Numbered from the stretch's first letter, positions 1 through 13,482 are shown. The stretch is 64,000 nt of DNA from Cycloclasticus sp. symbiont of Poecilosclerida sp. N (GCA_002101205.1 LWTM01000073.1:1-64000); one strand, 5' to 3'. Notes: generated by a model from the sequence alone, not told the origin. Made by a program: numbers and translations.

Positions 1-570
1 CCCTATAAGCGCAAACCTGTAACGAGGCGGCCTAAAGGCTACAAGCCACAGTGAATCGGTGAGTGTGTTGGTATGGATGCAAGTGAGCACCGCACGTACG
101 GCATGAAAATGTACCTGCTCACCTACAGAGACGAAGTGAGCGGCTATGCCATTACCATGGCTGTACCCGCCGTTACAAATAAAGCTGCCAAACAATTCTT
201 TGAAGTGTGCTTCAAACTGAGTCCATTCGAGATAGAAAAGGTCATCACCGACAATAGCAGTGAGTTCAAAGGCGAATTTGTTTCCTTGTTATCCGATGCA
301 CATATAACGCATCTTTGGGCGTACCCAAGCACGCCCAAGATGAACGCCGTCTGTGAGCGTTTCAACCGAACCATACAAGAGCAGTTCGTCGATTATCACG
401 AAGAGTTATTATTCACCGATTTAGCCACATTTAATGAACAATGGGCTGACTGGTTAGTGAAATATAACAGCATAAGGGCGCATAAAGGTTTAGAGCTAAA
501 AACACCGATGCAGTATATTATTGAAAACAAACCGCAGTGCAATATGTGGCGGGTTCACACATCAAATTGA
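1..570 (+). pseudogene. IS481-like integrase/transposase relic (rve core)
   Basis: ORF 73-570 has integrase core features (ITDNSSEFKG, NAVCERFNRTIQEQF). The upstream frame reads PYKRKPVTRRPKGYKPQ*IGECVGMDASE, so an in-frame TGA at 52-54 separates it from its N-terminal part, which runs off the window. Confidence 0.75.
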
Positions 571-595
571 AAATACCCGTGGTGGTTGCTATAAT
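567..595 (+). promoter_or_regulatory. sigma70-like promoter upstream of gltB
   Basis: TTGAAA (567-572), 17-nt spacer, perfect TATAAT (590-595). Confidence 0.6.
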
Positions 596-658
596 CATCG
601 GTCGACTTTCGTATAAGTAAGTCTATTATTCAATAATTAAAAGCATAAGGTTATCTGA

Positions 659-3600
659 GTGAAACAAACATCGATTCCACAAGCAGGTTTATACCGTCCT
701 ACGTTTGAAAAAGATAGTTGCGGATTTGGGCTTATCGCAAGCATTGACGACAAGCCGAGTCACTGGTTAGTTAAAACATCTATTGCTTCTTTGGCGCGTT
801 TGACGCACCGTGGCGCGATAGCGGCAGATGGTAAATCTGGAGATGGCTGTGGCTTGTTGTTAAAAACGCCAGAAACATTTTTTCGTGCGAAGGCACAAGA
901 GCAAGGCGCGACAATGGCCGATGTTTTTGCGGTGGGCATGGTGTTTCTCAGTCAAGAGGTTCTTAAAGCAGAGTCGGCTCGGTCTATTTTGCAAGAAGAA
1001 ATTGAAAAAGAGGGACTAGATGTTATCGCGTGGCGCGTGGTGCCAACAAATATGAAGGCTTGTGGTGAGCAGGCACTCGCAACACTGCCGACTATAGAGC
1101 AGGTATTTGTTAATGCCAAAGAGGGCATGGATAACGCCGCGTTAGATCGCCACCTCTATATTGCAAGGCGGCGTGCGGAAAAGCGGATAGAACAAAGTGA
1201 TGACATGTTTTATGTTGCCAGTTTGGCTTCAAACGTTATTTCGTACAAAGGCTTAGTGATGTCGGAGTTTTTGTCTGTTTTTTATACAGATCTAAATGAT
1301 CCTGAACTGGAAAGCTCACAATGCGTATTCCACCAACGTTTTGCAACCAACACTTTTCCTCAATGGCGTTTAGCGCAACCGTTTAGATATTTAGCGCATA
1401 ACGGTGAAATTAATACGATTAGTGGTAATAGGAATTGGGCGCAAGCTAGAAGTTACACATTTGAAACACCGCTAATTCCTAATATGGACGATATTCGCCC
1501 GTTGGTATCATCAACAGGTTCAGACTCGAACAGCTTAGATAATATGGTGGATGGACTTATAGCGGGTGGAATGGACATTTTCCGTGTGATGCGTTTACTG
1601 GTGCCACCTGCTTGGCAAAATGTGCACACGATGGATACGGATTTACGTGCGTTTTATGAATATTCATCTATGCACATGGAACCTTGGGATGGGCCTGCTG
1701 CGATTGTACTAACAGATGGACGTTACGTTGCGTGCTGTTTAGATAGAAATGGTTTGCGTCCGGCGCGTTATGTTATCACTAAAGATCGTCATATTACGTT
1801 GGCGTCTGAAATCGGTGTATATGACTACAGCCCTGCAGACGTCGTTCAGAAAGGTCGATTAAAGCCGGGTGAAATGTTAGCTGTAGATACTCAAAAGGGC
1901 GAACTGATAGAGCCTCAAGATATTGATAATCGCTTAAAAGCGCGACACCCCTATAAAACGTGGTTGGCGGAGCATACTAAGAAACTGAGTACAACAAGAA
2001 ATGACGACCCATTAAGCTTGTTGCCTTTCGATAAAGACGCGTTGAAAGTACATGAAAAGCAGTATCAATTAACGTTTGAAGAGCGTGAAGAAGTCTTAAA
2101 AGTGCTTGCAGAAGCGGGGCAAGAAGCCATTGGCTCAATGGGCGATGATATTCCAATGCCTGTTTTATCGCAAAAAATTCGCAGCCCGTACGATTATTTT
2201 AGACAACAGTTCGCACAAGTCACAAACCCACCGATTGATCCATTACGCGAGCAAGTGGTGATGTCGTTAATGACGAGTTTTGGCCGCGAAAAAAACTTAT
2301 TTAAAGAGTCGGCGGATCATGCACATCGCTTAGAAGTAGACTCTCCTGTGCTATCGGCTTCAAAGTTTGCTGCTTTGTTATCACACGAAGATAAAGCGTA
2401 TAAAAGCACCGTTATTAGCTTACAGTATGACCCATCAAAAATGGGTTTAGAAAAAGCAATCAATAACATTTGTCAGCAGGTTAAGGAAAAAGTCAATGAG
2501 GGCAGCGTGGTCATTGTTTTAAGTGACCGCGGTTTGCAAAAAGACTCGTTACCTGTGCATGCATTGCTAGCGACGGGCGCGGTTCATCACTATTTAGTAA
2601 AAATAGGCCTGCGTTGCCACGCGAATATTGTTGTAGAGTCCGCAACCGCTAGAGACCCGCACCAGTTTGCAGCACTAATAAGTTATGGCGCGACAGCAGT
2701 TTACCCCTACCTTGCGTATGAAACGCTGAGAGATATGCTAGAAACGGGTGATATCCAAGGCATTGAAGAAGGTGTTTTAGCGAATAACTATCGTAAAGGT
2801 ATTAATAAAGGGCTTTATAAAATATTGTCGAAAATGGGCATTTCAACCATAGCGAGTTACCGTGGGGCGCAGTTGTTTGAAGTGGTTGGTCTGCAATCAA
2901 ATATCGTTGATCTTTGCTTTAAAGGAACGATTAGCCGTATTCAAGGAGCGGGCTTTGAGCAGCTAGAAGAAGAACAAAAACAATTATCGAAGGTCGCGTG
3001 GAATACACGTAAATTGACTGAGCAAGGCGGCTTATTAAAATATGTCCATGGTGGTGAATACCACGCCTATAACCCGGATGTAGTGCAGTCATTGCAAGAG
3101 GCGGTTCGTACTGGCGACATAAACAAATATCGTGTTTATGCAGACGAGGTTAATGATCGCCCCGTGGCGTCTATACGTGATATGTTGCGTCTGAAATTAG
3201 ATGATAGCAAGGCTATCTCTATTGATGATGTAGAGCCAGCCGAAGACTTATTTACACGCTTCGATACGGCGGCGATGTCTCTCGGTGCCTTGTCCCCGGA
3301 AGCGCATGAAACATTAGCCATCGCGATGAATCGTTTAGGCGGTCGTTCAAATTCTGGTGAGGGCGGGGAAGATCCAGCTCGTTTTGGCACCGATAAAATA
3401 TCGAAAATTAAGCAAGTCGCATCAGGTCGTTTCGGCGTAACACCGCATTATTTGGTGAATGCTGATGTTCTACAGATTAAAGTGGCACAGGGTGCTAAAC
3501 CTGGTGAAGGTGGTCAATTGCCAGGTGATAAGGTGAATAAAATGATTGCGACTTTGCGCTTTTCTAAGCCAGGTGTCGCGTTAATTTCGCCGCCACCACA

Positions 3601-5137
3601 TCACGACATTTATTCAATTGAAGATCTGGCGCAGCTAATTTTTGATTTAAAACAAGTAAACCCAGGTGCCCTGGTGTCTGTGAAACTGGTATCTGAAGCA
3701 GGTGTCGGCACAATTGCGGCAGGCGTTGCCAAATGTTATGCCGATTTAATCACCATTGCAGGACATGACGGTGGAACGGGTGCAAGCCCGTTAACATCAG
3801 TGCGCTACGCAGGTGCGCCATGGGAGTTGGGCTTAACGGAAACGCATCAAACATTACTAGCGAATGATTTAAGAAGTAAAGTTCGGTTGCAAACAGATGG
3901 CGGCTTAAAAACAGGGTTGGATGTGATTAAAGCAGCTATTTTAGGGGCAGAAAGCTTTGGTTTTGGTACCGGCCCGATGGTTGCTATGGGGTGTAAATAT
4001 CTGCGTATTTGTCACTTAAATAATTGCGCGACAGGCATTGCCACGCAAGACAACGTCTTACGCATGAAGCATTATCACGGTGAAGTAGAGTACGTTATGA
4101 ACTACTTTCGCTTTTTGGCTCAAGAAGTACGAGAGTGGTTAGCGAAACTTGGTTTTAATAAGCTACAAGATATTATTGGTAGAACAGATTTATTGGAACA
4201 AATAGAGGGTGTGACAGATAAGCAAAAGGGCTTAGATCTTCAGGTTATTTTAGATTGCATACCTGGAAATAAAGATAAGGTACAACACTGTATAACGCCG
4301 AGAAATGTCCCATTCGATGATGCGCAGTTCGCAGAAGATATCGTGGCGGATATTTTGCCTTCGATTGAGGCAAAGTCTGGTGGTTCATTTAAATATCAGA
4401 TCGGTAATATTCATCGCTCTATCGGTGCGCGACTATCAGGCGAAATTGCTAAACGACACGGTAATAAGGGCATGGATAATGCGCCACTTGAGATTGCTTT
4501 TACAGGCTCAGCGGGGCAAAGTTTTGGCGTGTGGAATGCTGGTGGGTTGCATATGACGCTGGAAGGCGATGCGAACGATTATGTTGGCAAAGGTATGGCG
4601 GGTGGTAAATTAGTTCTAAAAACGCCCAAAGAAAGTATCTTTAACAGCCATGAAACAACGATTATGGGCAATACATGTTTGTATGGTGCGACTGGTGGAA
4701 AGTTGTTTGCGTCGGGTTTGGCTGGCGAACGTTTTGCGGTTAGAAACTCTGGCGCAATAGCCGTTGTTGAAGGAATAGGCGATCATGGTTGTGAATACAT
4801 GACCGGTGGTGTTGTGGCTGTGTTGGGCGAAGCGGGCATTAACTTTGGCGCTGGAATGACGGGTGGTTTTGCTTTTGTATTAGATGAATCACGTACGTTT
4901 GTAGACAGATATAATCATGAGTTGATAGAAATTCATCGTGTTTATACGGAGTCTATGGCGGATCAAAGCGCTTACTTACGTAGTTTAATTGAAGAATTTG
5001 TTGTAGAAACGGGCAGCGCAAGAGGGCAAGAAATACTCGATAATTTTGCTGATTACGGGCAACATTTCTGGTTAGTGGTTCCTAAGGCGGCGGACGTTAA
5101 GTCCTTACTAGATTCATTAAGCTCACAAGCAGCTTAA
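659..5137 (+). CDS. gltB: glutamate synthase large subunit
   Basis: 1492 aa, GTG start; N-terminal CGFGLIASI glutaminase region, FMN/Fe-S domain ([28 protein letters not shown]), GXGXG C-terminal domain; followed by gltD. Confidence 0.97.
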   Translation: MKQTSIPQAGLYRPTFEKDSCGFGLIASIDDKPSHWLVKTSIASLARLTHRGAIAADGKSGDGCGLLLKTPETFFRAKAQEQGATMADVFAVGMVFLSQEVLKAESARSILQEEIEKEGLDVIAWRVVPTNMKACGEQALATLPTIEQVFVNAKEGMDNAALDRHLYIARRRAEKRIEQSDDMFYVASLASNVISYKGLVMSEFLSVFYTDLNDPELESSQCVFHQRFATNTFPQWRLAQPFRYLAHNGEINTISGNRNWAQARSYTFETPLIPNMDDIRPLVSSTGSDSNSLDNMVDGLIAGGMDIFRVMRLLVPPAWQNVHTMDTDLRAFYEYSSMHMEPWDGPAAIVLTDGRYVACCLDRNGLRPARYVITKDRHITLASEIGVYDYSPADVVQKGRLKPGEMLAVDTQKGELIEPQDIDNRLKARHPYKTWLAEHTKKLSTTRNDDPLSLLPFDKDALKVHEKQYQLTFEEREEVLKVLAEAGQEAIGSMGDDIPMPVLSQKIRSPYDYFRQQFAQVTNPPIDPLREQVVMSLMTSFGREKNLFKESADHAHRLEVDSPVLSASKFAALLSHEDKAYKSTVISLQYDPSKMGLEKAINNICQQVKEKVNEGSVVIVLSDRGLQKDSLPVHALLATGAVHHYLVKIGLRCHANIVVESATARDPHQFAALISYGATAVYPYLAYETLRDMLETGDIQGIEEGVLANNYRKGINKGLYKILSKMGISTIASYRGAQLFEVVGLQSNIVDLCFKGTISRIQGAGFEQLEEEQKQLSKVAWNTRKLTEQGGLLKYVHGGEYHAYNPDVVQSLQEAVRTGDINKYRVYADEVNDRPVASIRDMLRLKLDDSKAISIDDVEPAEDLFTRFDTAAMSLGALSPEAHETLAIAMNRLGGRSNSGEGGEDPARFGTDKISKIKQVASGRFGVTPHYLVNADVLQIKVAQGAKPGEGGQLPGDKVNKMIATLRFSKPGVALISPPPHHDIYSIEDLAQLIFDLKQVNPGALVSVKLVSEAGVGTIAAGVAKCYADLITIAGHDGGTGASPLTSVRYAGAPWELGLTETHQTLLANDLRSKVRLQTDGGLKTGLDVIKAAILGAESFGFGTGPMVAMGCKYLRICHLNNCATGIATQDNVLRMKHYHGEVEYVMNYFRFLAQEVREWLAKLGFNKLQDIIGRTDLLEQIEGVTDKQKGLDLQVILDCIPGNKDKVQHCITPRNVPFDDAQFAEDIVADILPSIEAKSGGSFKYQIGNIHRSIGARLSGEIAKRHGNKGMDNAPLEIAFTGSAGQSFGVWNAGGLHMTLEGDANDYVGKGMAGGKLVLKTPKESIFNSHETTIMGNTCLYGATGGKLFASGLAGERFAVRNSGAIAVVEGIGDHGCEYMTGGVVAVLGEAGINFGAGMTGGFAFVLDESRTFVDRYNHELIEIHRVYTESMADQSAYLRSLIEEFVVETGSARGQEILDNFADYGQHFWLVVPKAADVKSLLDSLSSQAA

Positions 5138-5150
5138 CCGATAGAGATAG

Positions 5151-6575
<1,425 letters not shown>

Positions 6576-6615
6576 CGGGCGTGAGAATGTTCACAGATAA
6601 AGGCAATAACCAGCA

Positions 6616-7674
6616 ATGATGGAACAAAAAAACGACTTAATACTGAGAACACTTCGTGGCGAAGAAACTGAGCGCACACCGGTATGGGTGATGCGTCAAG
6701 CGGGGCGTTATTTACCAGAGTATCGTGTAACGCGTGCGCAGGCAGGTAGTTTCTTAGACCTTTGTAAAAATGCGCAATTGGCATGTGAAGTGACCTTGCA
6801 ACCGCTAGAGCGCTACCCGTTAGATGCCGCGATCCTATTCTCAGATATTTTGACCATACCCGATGCAATGGGCTTGGGGTTGTACTTCGAAGAAGGCGAA
6901 GGCCCACGATTTGAGCGGACAGTGAGAACAGCAGCGGATGTTGATAAATTGTTTGTGCCTGATCCAAATCAAGAGCTTCAATATGTGATGAACGCCGTTT
7001 CAACTATTAGCAAGGCACTTAATGGCAAAGTACCGTTGATTGGTTTTTCTGGTAGCCCATGGACGCTAGCGTGTTATATGGTTGAGGGAAGTGGTAGTAA
7101 GAACTTTACACATATAAAACGCATGATGTACGACACACCAGAGTTGACGCATCGTTTACTTGATCTTATTAGCCAATCTGTTATCAGCTATTTGCAAGCG
7201 CAAATTGAAGCGGGCGTTGAAATAGTTATGGTGTTTGATACATGGGGTGGGAACTTATCCAGCAAAGACTATGAAACCTTTGCACTGGCTTATACAAGGA
7301 GAATATCGCGAGCATTGCAAGCCTGCAACCCAGAAATACCGCGCATGTTGTTTACTAAAGGTGCAGGTGTTTGGTTGAAACAAATGGCCGATGCTGGTTA
7401 TAACGGCTTAGGGGTGGATTGGACAACAGACTTAAAACTAGCGCGCGAATTGACCCAAGACAAAGTTGCACTTCAGGGCAACCTTGACCCAGCGAGTTTA
7501 TACGCTAATCCAGAAACGATTCGTCGCAAAGTGCGTGATGTATTAGCGGATTATGGTCAAGGACATAAACACATTTTTAACCTGGGACACGGTATATTAC
7601 CGGATGTTAACCCAGAGCACGTCACGGCTATGATTGATGAGGTGCACCGATCAAGCCCAGCTTACCATCAGTAG
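6616..7674 (+). CDS. hemE: uroporphyrinogen decarboxylase
   Basis: 352 aa; [18 protein letters not shown] and [16 protein letters not shown] signatures. Confidence 0.97.
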   Translation: MMEQKNDLILRTLRGEETERTPVWVMRQAGRYLPEYRVTRAQAGSFLDLCKNAQLACEVTLQPLERYPLDAAILFSDILTIPDAMGLGLYFEEGEGPRFERTVRTAADVDKLFVPDPNQELQYVMNAVSTISKALNGKVPLIGFSGSPWTLACYMVEGSGSKNFTHIKRMMYDTPELTHRLLDLISQSVISYLQAQIEAGVEIVMVFDTWGGNLSSKDYETFALAYTRRISRALQACNPEIPRMLFTKGAGVWLKQMADAGYNGLGVDWTTDLKLARELTQDKVALQGNLDPASLYANPETIRRKVRDVLADYGQGHKHIFNLGHGILPDVNPEHVTAMIDEVHRSSPAYHQ

Positions 7675-7933
7675 AACGAAATTTTATTTTAGCGCCTGAT
7701 CAGTTTCAAACACATCAAGAACATAAGGAATAAAAAACAGGTAATCTCTGTGATAACACAATACGGCGCAAGGATTTTTGCATTACTTATGCTAGATTTA
7801 CAACTTGATTGTAGTATTTTTGCCGCTAAATCCCCGATATTCTAGCTTAAAACCGCAATTGTCTTGCGTTACCTAGTTATTTATCTCTCCTCGTAACAGT
7901 CACTCGTGCTTTAGCGGGAAAAATGCTGTCTGA

Positions 7934-9127
7934 CTAAGTTAATTGCTCAAAGATTCTAAATCCAGCAATGTAAGTTCCAGCGGCAGATCCAATAGTACTG
8001 AAGAGAAAAACTAGCAAGGTGCGAGAGACGCGGTTTTTCCACCAACCACTGATATTGACGGTATTTTTTTTAAGTGTAGAAAAGTCACCGACCCGTGGTT
8101 TTCTAATCCATGCTTCAACGCTTGCCGTGACCATGCCTGCACCGATGGTTGGATTTAGTGATGTGAGTGGCGCCGCTAAAAATGCGGTGATAATGGTTAT
8201 GGGGTGGCCGTTTGCCAGTAACGCACCCAATGCGGATAAGCCACCATTAATCACAACCCATTCAATGACTAATTGCCATCCAAGTTCTGGTGCACGACTA
8301 AACCCAATGCTGAAACCAACGAAAACAAGGGCAACAATAATCCAAGGAATAAACTTGAGCGAACGGCTAGACGGCGGAATGGAATCAAGTTCTTCCAACG
8401 GTTTTGCAGTTTCAAGTTGAGATTCAAGATAACCTTTAATGCCCTTTAAATGCCCCGCACCAATAACCGCTAGAATATTTTTGTGTTGCCCAGATTGAAT
8501 ATCGTTAAAAATTCTATGCGCCATGTATTGATCTCGCTCATTCACTAGGGGCTGGTAAATTTCGGCCGATGATTCAGAGAATTGCGAAAAAGTGGCGTCC
8601 AGTACGTCGCTTTCTTTTAGTTTTTCTATATCTTCTTCGCTGATCTTCTCAGGAAACATGATGCTAGCGAGCAAGCCTGAAAAAAGCCCTATGCGCTTCC
8701 ACCAAGGGACATTGCGGTATACGCGCTTTAAGGTGATACCCACTTCGCGATCAATTAACAGCACCGGCGTATGAGATTCTTTAGCGAGCTCAGCGGCCAT
8801 TTTCATTTCAGCACCTAGCTCAATGCCCATCTCATCAGCCATCTTTTGTTGGAAGGCCCCGAGCGCTAAACTGGCGGTAACCATAGCGGCTTTGCCACTT
8901 TTTATAACACTGAACAGATCCATTTTTGCAAGGCTATCAGGGTCAATTAAAGCGTTGTAACGACTGGGGCAAAGTTCTATAGCAATGCCATCAAAATTGT
9001 TCGATGTGATTAATGCGTGTACGGCATCCACACTGGTTTTAGATACGTGCGCAGTACCTAAGAGGGTTACCTGGCAATCGTTGATGGTGAGTTTTTCTAT
9101 GAGTTGTTCGTCTAGGGTACTCGACAT
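7934..9127 (-). CDS. TraB/PrgY family membrane protein
   Basis: 397 aa; LLGTAHVSKTSV N-terminus, VIGAGHLKGI, C-terminal TM segments. Confidence 0.85.
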   Translation of the reverse strand: MSSTLDEQLIEKLTINDCQVTLLGTAHVSKTSVDAVHALITSNNFDGIAIELCPSRYNALIDPDSLAKMDLFSVIKSGKAAMVTASLALGAFQQKMADEMGIELGAEMKMAAELAKESHTPVLLIDREVGITLKRVYRNVPWWKRIGLFSGLLASIMFPEKISEEDIEKLKESDVLDATFSQFSESSAEIYQPLVNERDQYMAHRIFNDIQSGQHKNILAVIGAGHLKGIKGYLESQLETAKPLEELDSIPPSSRSLKFIPWIIVALVFVGFSIGFSRAPELGWQLVIEWVVINGGLSALGALLANGHPITIITAFLAAPLTSLNPTIGAGMVTASVEAWIRKPRVGDFSTLKKNTVNISGWWKNRVSRTLLVFLFSTIGSAAGTYIAGFRIFEQLT

Positions 9128-9278
9128 GCGCTTTTAAGATGCTTTGAATTAAGGATGACGTATTATCAACGATATTGAGATGATTCGCCCAGTCTTTTGG
9201 CACTAAAGAACCACGTTGCATTTCATCAAATGAATGCTTTAAATGAAATCAGGCTAAAGTAAGTGTGATCGGTGACAT

Positions 9279-9752
9279 TTAATCTGGAGAATTAAACAAT
9301 AAGTATAAATCTATCACACAATCTGGAATTCTATCGGCCATGTCATCTAACACCTCGTCCGGTTGATTTATCTCGTCGTCGAGTAATTCAGAGCAGGTAA
9401 GTATTGGAAGTGTTAGCTCTGCGACCTCTTCAGGGTGGGATTCAAACCAAAGGTCTTGTTGGCTGAATACACCTTGCATAAAGCCTGCGGCCCAAAGTGT
9501 AAGGGCATCATTGTAAGTGTCGGGGAAATCACCATTTAATAAAGACCTTTCGATACTCTGTCGCAGTTCGTTAATCTCTTGTTTAATAGCCGTATTGGCA
9601 GTGTTATCATCTAAGATGATGTTGAGTATTTGTTCGCTAGACAATGTCCCAGGCAAAATAACAAGACTGGTCAGAAAACCATGTGTTTCACTCAGATACA
9701 TGGCTTCTTCGTTAAGTTGGTCGGAGTTAAAAAAATCGTTAAGTGTTGTCAT
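9279..9752 (-). CDS. UPF0149 (YgfB/YecA-like) family protein
   Basis: 157 aa acidic protein; SETHGFLTSLVILPG and WAAGFMQGV. Confidence 0.7.
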   Translation of the reverse strand: MTTLNDFFNSDQLNEEAMYLSETHGFLTSLVILPGTLSSEQILNIILDDNTANTAIKQEINELRQSIERSLLNGDFPDTYNDALTLWAAGFMQGVFSQQDLWFESHPEEVAELTLPILTCSELLDDEINQPDEVLDDMADRIPDCVIDLYLLFNSPD

Positions 9753-9767
9753 GAGATGAATGGCTTT

Positions 9768-9995
9768 TTATTTATTATGGCTGCCGTCACAAAATGGCAT
9801 ATGGTCTGATTTTCCGCAGCCGCAAATAGCTAATGACAGGTCCTTGTCTGCTTTATAAATAAGCGGTCGAACGCTGGCGACTTGCTTATGGGAGCCGTCA
9901 CACAGGGGTGCTCTTGCCGTTTTCCCGCATTGACAGATATAGGTTTCTTCGCCTTTTTGAAGTGTGATGATGTGTGGGGACTGTTTGCTATACAT
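9768..9995 (-). CDS. CDGSH iron-sulfur domain protein
   Basis: 75 aa with two C-x-C-...-PxCDGSH motifs (CQCGKTARAPLCDGSHK, CGCGKSDHMPFCDGSHN). Confidence 0.9.
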   Translation of the reverse strand: MYSKQSPHIITLQKGEETYICQCGKTARAPLCDGSHKQVASVRPLIYKADKDLSLAICGCGKSDHMPFCDGSHNK

Positions 9996-10067
9996 GGTTT
10001 CCTTAAGTATGGATTGGATAAGAATAAGCTGTAATAATGTGTCAAATTCAGACTATCGAGAATACGG

Positions 10068-11402
10068 ATGGAAACATTAACACAGCTACTTAACTCAATC
10101 AGTAGTTTCGTATGGGGACCCGTTATTTTAGTGCTACTGCTAGGGACGGGTGCCTATTTAATGGCGGGGTTATTGTTTTTGCCCATCAGGCAGTTACCAA
10201 CAGCCTTTTCGTTATTGTGGCGTGGCCGCAAAAGTAGTGACTTAGATAATGGCGAAATAAGTCCATTTAGTGCTTTGATGACGTCCTTGGCCGCTACGAT
10301 TGGCACGGGCAATATTGCGGGTGTTGCAACGGCGATTTTCTTGGGCGGACCTGGGGCTATTTTTTGGATGTGGATGACCGCTTTAGTGGGTATGGCAACA
10401 AAGTATGCAGAAGCCGTATTGGCGGTTAATTACCGGGAAGTTGATGAGAATGGCGCCTATGTTGGCGGCCCTATGTATTACATTAAAAATGGCTTAGGCG
10501 AAAGTTGGCAATGGTTAGCGTTTTTGTTTGCTTGCTTTGGTGCAGTTGCCGCGTTTGGAATTGGTAATACCATTCAGGCAAACTCAGTTGCTGATGTGCT
10601 TAACAGCACGCTAAACATACCTGTTTGGCAGACAGGCATTGTAATGGCCGTTATTGTGTACGCAGTATTGCTCGGCGGTATTAAGCGTATTGGCCAGATG
10701 GCATCTACATTGGTTCCATTTATGGGGGTAGCTTACGTTATAGGTGCAGGCATTATTATTATTCAACGTCTTGATTCTGTTCCAACAGCCATTGGGCTTA
10801 TTTTGAATGATGCTTTTACGGGTACCGCCGCTACGGGTGGCTTTGCTGGTGCAGGCATTATGGCCGCTATCCGCTTTGGTGTGGCGCGAGGTGTCTTTTC
10901 AAATGAAGCGGGGCTTGGCACAGCGCCTATTGCACACGCGGCGGCAAAAACAAACAACCCTGTTAGGCAAGGCAAGATAGCGATGCTCGGCACGTTTATA
11001 GATACCATCATTATTTGCACAATGACGGCGCTAGTGATTATTTTAACGGGCAGTTGGAGAAGTGGTGAAACAGGCGCGTCGTTGTCTGCACATGCTTTCA
11101 AAACGGGTTTGCCGGGCTATGGTGATTATGTCGTGAGTTTTGGTTTGGCTATTTTTGCGCTAACAACATTGCTTGGATGGAGTTATTACGGTGAACGATG
11201 TGCAGAGTATATTTTAGGCGTGAAGGTTATTCCTTGGTATCGAATAGCATGGGTGTTAGCGATTCCGCTTGGGGCAATGATGGACTTGGAGTTTTTATGG
11301 TTATTGGCCGATGTGCTCAATGGTTTGATGGCGATTCCCAACCTAATTGCTTTACTGTTACTTAGTCCAATAGTCTTTAAGCTGAGTAAAACGAAAGCCT
11401 AA
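10068..11402 (+). CDS. sodium:alanine/glycine symporter (AGCS family)
   Basis: 444 aa polytopic protein; ATIGTGNIAGVATAI, GGPMYYI, FSNEAGLGTAPIAHAAAKT. Confidence 0.92.
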   Translation: METLTQLLNSISSFVWGPVILVLLLGTGAYLMAGLLFLPIRQLPTAFSLLWRGRKSSDLDNGEISPFSALMTSLAATIGTGNIAGVATAIFLGGPGAIFWMWMTALVGMATKYAEAVLAVNYREVDENGAYVGGPMYYIKNGLGESWQWLAFLFACFGAVAAFGIGNTIQANSVADVLNSTLNIPVWQTGIVMAVIVYAVLLGGIKRIGQMASTLVPFMGVAYVIGAGIIIIQRLDSVPTAIGLILNDAFTGTAATGGFAGAGIMAAIRFGVARGVFSNEAGLGTAPIAHAAAKTNNPVRQGKIAMLGTFIDTIIICTMTALVIILTGSWRSGETGASLSAHAFKTGLPGYGDYVVSFGLAIFALTTLLGWSYYGERCAEYILGVKVIPWYRIAWVLAIPLGAMMDLEFLWLLADVLNGLMAIPNLIALLLLSPIVFKLSKTKA

Positions 11403-11411
11403 TCTTTGGCT

Positions 11412-11822
11412 TTACGCGTTGGCTGTTCTGGCAGCGGTTTGATGAGTGTTGGTTAGTTGTAGCTGAAAAACCAGCCACTTTTCGAAAAAATAATTCATTT
11501 TCCATTTGTTATTTAAAAGAGCTTTTGGCGATAACGCTTGCTGATGTATTGGCGTGGCACCTTCGACACGAATGACTTCAATGGATTGGACATCTAGGTA
11601 CACGCGACAAGTAAAGCTAGGGTTGGTGACAACCGGTTCAAACTCGCAGTGTTGTAATTGTATGGTATGCGTATAGGGCCCGGAGTTTAAAATTTTTGCT
11701 TTTACTTCGCCGCCATTGTTTTGTGTGAAGTTGGGTATTAACTTGGATAATTTTTTGTAGTTTTCTTCACACAGCACTTGCAGACAAAACGATTTATTAA
11801 TAGGACTGACATGGCTTAACAT
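11412..11822 (-). CDS. DUF1249 family protein
   Basis: 136 aa; CEENYKKLSKLIP and RVYLDVQSIEVI resemble YqiB/DUF1249. Confidence 0.65.
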   Translation of the reverse strand: MLSHVSPINKSFCLQVLCEENYKKLSKLIPNFTQNNGGEVKAKILNSGPYTHTIQLQHCEFEPVVTNPSFTCRVYLDVQSIEVIRVEGATPIHQQALSPKALLNNKWKMNYFFEKWLVFQLQLTNTHQTAARTANA

Positions 11823-12226
11823 TAGGTATTCGAATAGCTTGCGTTGGCGCTATCAGTTTCCCAAACAGATACATTGGTAACAGGGAAGCCAGCGGCGGCG
11901 ACGTGTTCAAAAATCATTTGTGATAAAAACTCAGCGGTTGGATGTTCATCAACAACGAGAACCCGCTCACCCGCTTTTTGAAGCATAGGCAAAATGGGGT
12001 CGTCTTTATGCAATAACATATTGTGATCGAGCGTGTTATCAATCCACTTACCAGCAAAGTCGTTGATTTCTGAAAAATCGCAAACCATGCCTTGGTCGTT
12101 TAGACTCTTTGATTCAAGAGTAATAGCGACTCGCGCAGAGTGGCCGTGGAGATGACGACACTTGCCTTGGTGGTTCATTAGGCGGTGACCGTAACAAAAG
12201 GTTAAGTATTTAGTAATAGCGTACAA
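11822..12226 (-). CDS. queD: 6-carboxytetrahydropterin synthase / 6-pyruvoyl-tetrahydropterin synthase homolog
   Basis: 134 aa; FCYGHRL, HLHGHS, LDHNMLL, ETDSANASY. Confidence 0.88.
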   Translation of the reverse strand: MYAITKYLTFCYGHRLMNHQGKCRHLHGHSARVAITLESKSLNDQGMVCDFSEINDFAGKWIDNTLDHNMLLHKDDPILPMLQKAGERVLVVDEHPTAEFLSQMIFEHVAAAGFPVTNVSVWETDSANASYSNT

Positions 12227-12250
12227 ATTATGTCCAGATAGTATTAAGTA

Positions 12251-12550
12251 TTAAGTACCTTTGATGCCTTCTATAGTGGCGGCCACTTCGTATTCGCCAT
12301 CGTCAACAAGAGTTACTCGAACAATTTCAATCAATGCGTTTAGTGGAGGGGTGGCAGAGTTAATGGGCTTTACAGATATTTCTAAAGAAATGCCTTGGCT
12401 CAGTTTATTCTTTGTTTTAAATAAGACATCGGTAGCACTTAAATTGATACTGTGTGCTGTAGATGTGGCGCCTGTGCTTGGGTGAGTGAGCGCCACCTCG
12501 CACAGGGCATCTATGCGAGAGAATTTTCGATTACTAGATGACTCAATCAT
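12251..12550 (-). CDS. PilZ domain protein
   Basis: 99 aa; RKFSRIDALCEVALTHPSTG ... SINLSATDVLFKT. Confidence 0.65.
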   Translation of the reverse strand: MIESSSNRKFSRIDALCEVALTHPSTGATSTAHSINLSATDVLFKTKNKLSQGISLEISVKPINSATPPLNALIEIVRVTLVDDGEYEVAATIEGIKGT

Positions 12551-12689
12551 AATTTATAACCTCTGTTGAACATGAGATATTAAATTTAGTGTAGCTGAAA
12601 ATCTATAGAAAGTATTAGCGTTTTTGAATAAATGGTCTTTATTTTGTTCTAGACGTTGTGAAGCGAAATGACGCAACGTCAGCTTGTTT

Positions 12690-13166
12690 TTAATTTCTAT
12701 CTAATAGCACGCTCTGTATTGAATACTGACCTAGCCGTAGAGTTCTATGGAAAATAGAAAAGGTTGCATTGTTCACTTGAGATCCACGGTGCTTATCTTT
12801 AGGTCGCTGTAAACTGAGCGAGTTGAACTGCTCACCATTATCCTCTTGCACGACGCGTTCATATTGTTCACAAAGGTAATCATTAAGATTAACACCCGTC
12901 AAAGGAACCAGCACATTGCCCTTTTCACGTGCTAGGTGAGAAAACGCAGCATTAAATACGGGGATATAATGTTGCTTAAGGCATTGATTTGCCTCGTTGA
13001 TCTGTAATCCATTTAACTGTCCGCGCTCGTCGCAGCCTCTGTTGATGGGCGCTGGCAGCGCGTTGAGAACGGCCTCGCGCCTGAGACGAATAAGTCGCAG
13101 CATATCACTATCTAAACGCTTAAGCGCAACACCTAAAAGGCTTGCTGCCTCATCTTGCGTTAACCG
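12690..13166 (-). pseudogene. ISNCY-family transposase relic
   Basis: Frame reads RLTQDEAASLLGVALKRL...NDYLCEQYERVVQEDNGEQFNSLSLQRPKDKHR, which resembles the HTH and C-terminal regions of ISNCY transposases with the DDE core missing. Confidence 0.6.
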
Positions 13167-13372
13167 CTATGCCCATCATCTGCTTATTCGAATCCCATCT
13201 GTTTTAATCTTTCGTAAAATTTGTTCGGTTCAGTCTTTGGCCCTTCCAAATAGGGGCAGAATAAACCTTGACAGGACGCGTTTAATTAATAGGACAGGTA
13301 ATTTACTCCTAACAGAGGCGTTTTCTTTGTTGACAGCTAAAATTAAATGCAAGACAATGGGTGGCTAATTTC

Positions 13373-13457
13373 GGAGGGGTTCCCGAGCGGTCAAAGGGAT
13401 CAGACTGTAAATCTGACGGCTCAGCCTTCGGAGGTTCGAATCCTCCCCTCTCCACCA
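13373..13457 (+). tRNA. tRNA-Tyr(GTA), CCA encoded
   Basis: Cloverleaf with long variable arm; anticodon loop CTGTAAA; GGTTCGAATCC T-arm; 3' CCA. Confidence 0.95.
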
Positions 13458-13482
13458 GTAAGCTTGTAAGGCCGAAATTGCC

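Noticed and set aside
9039-9221. 60-aa minus-strand ORF at the TraB-like gene start
   Set aside because: Alternate frame across the start of 7934-9127; no support.
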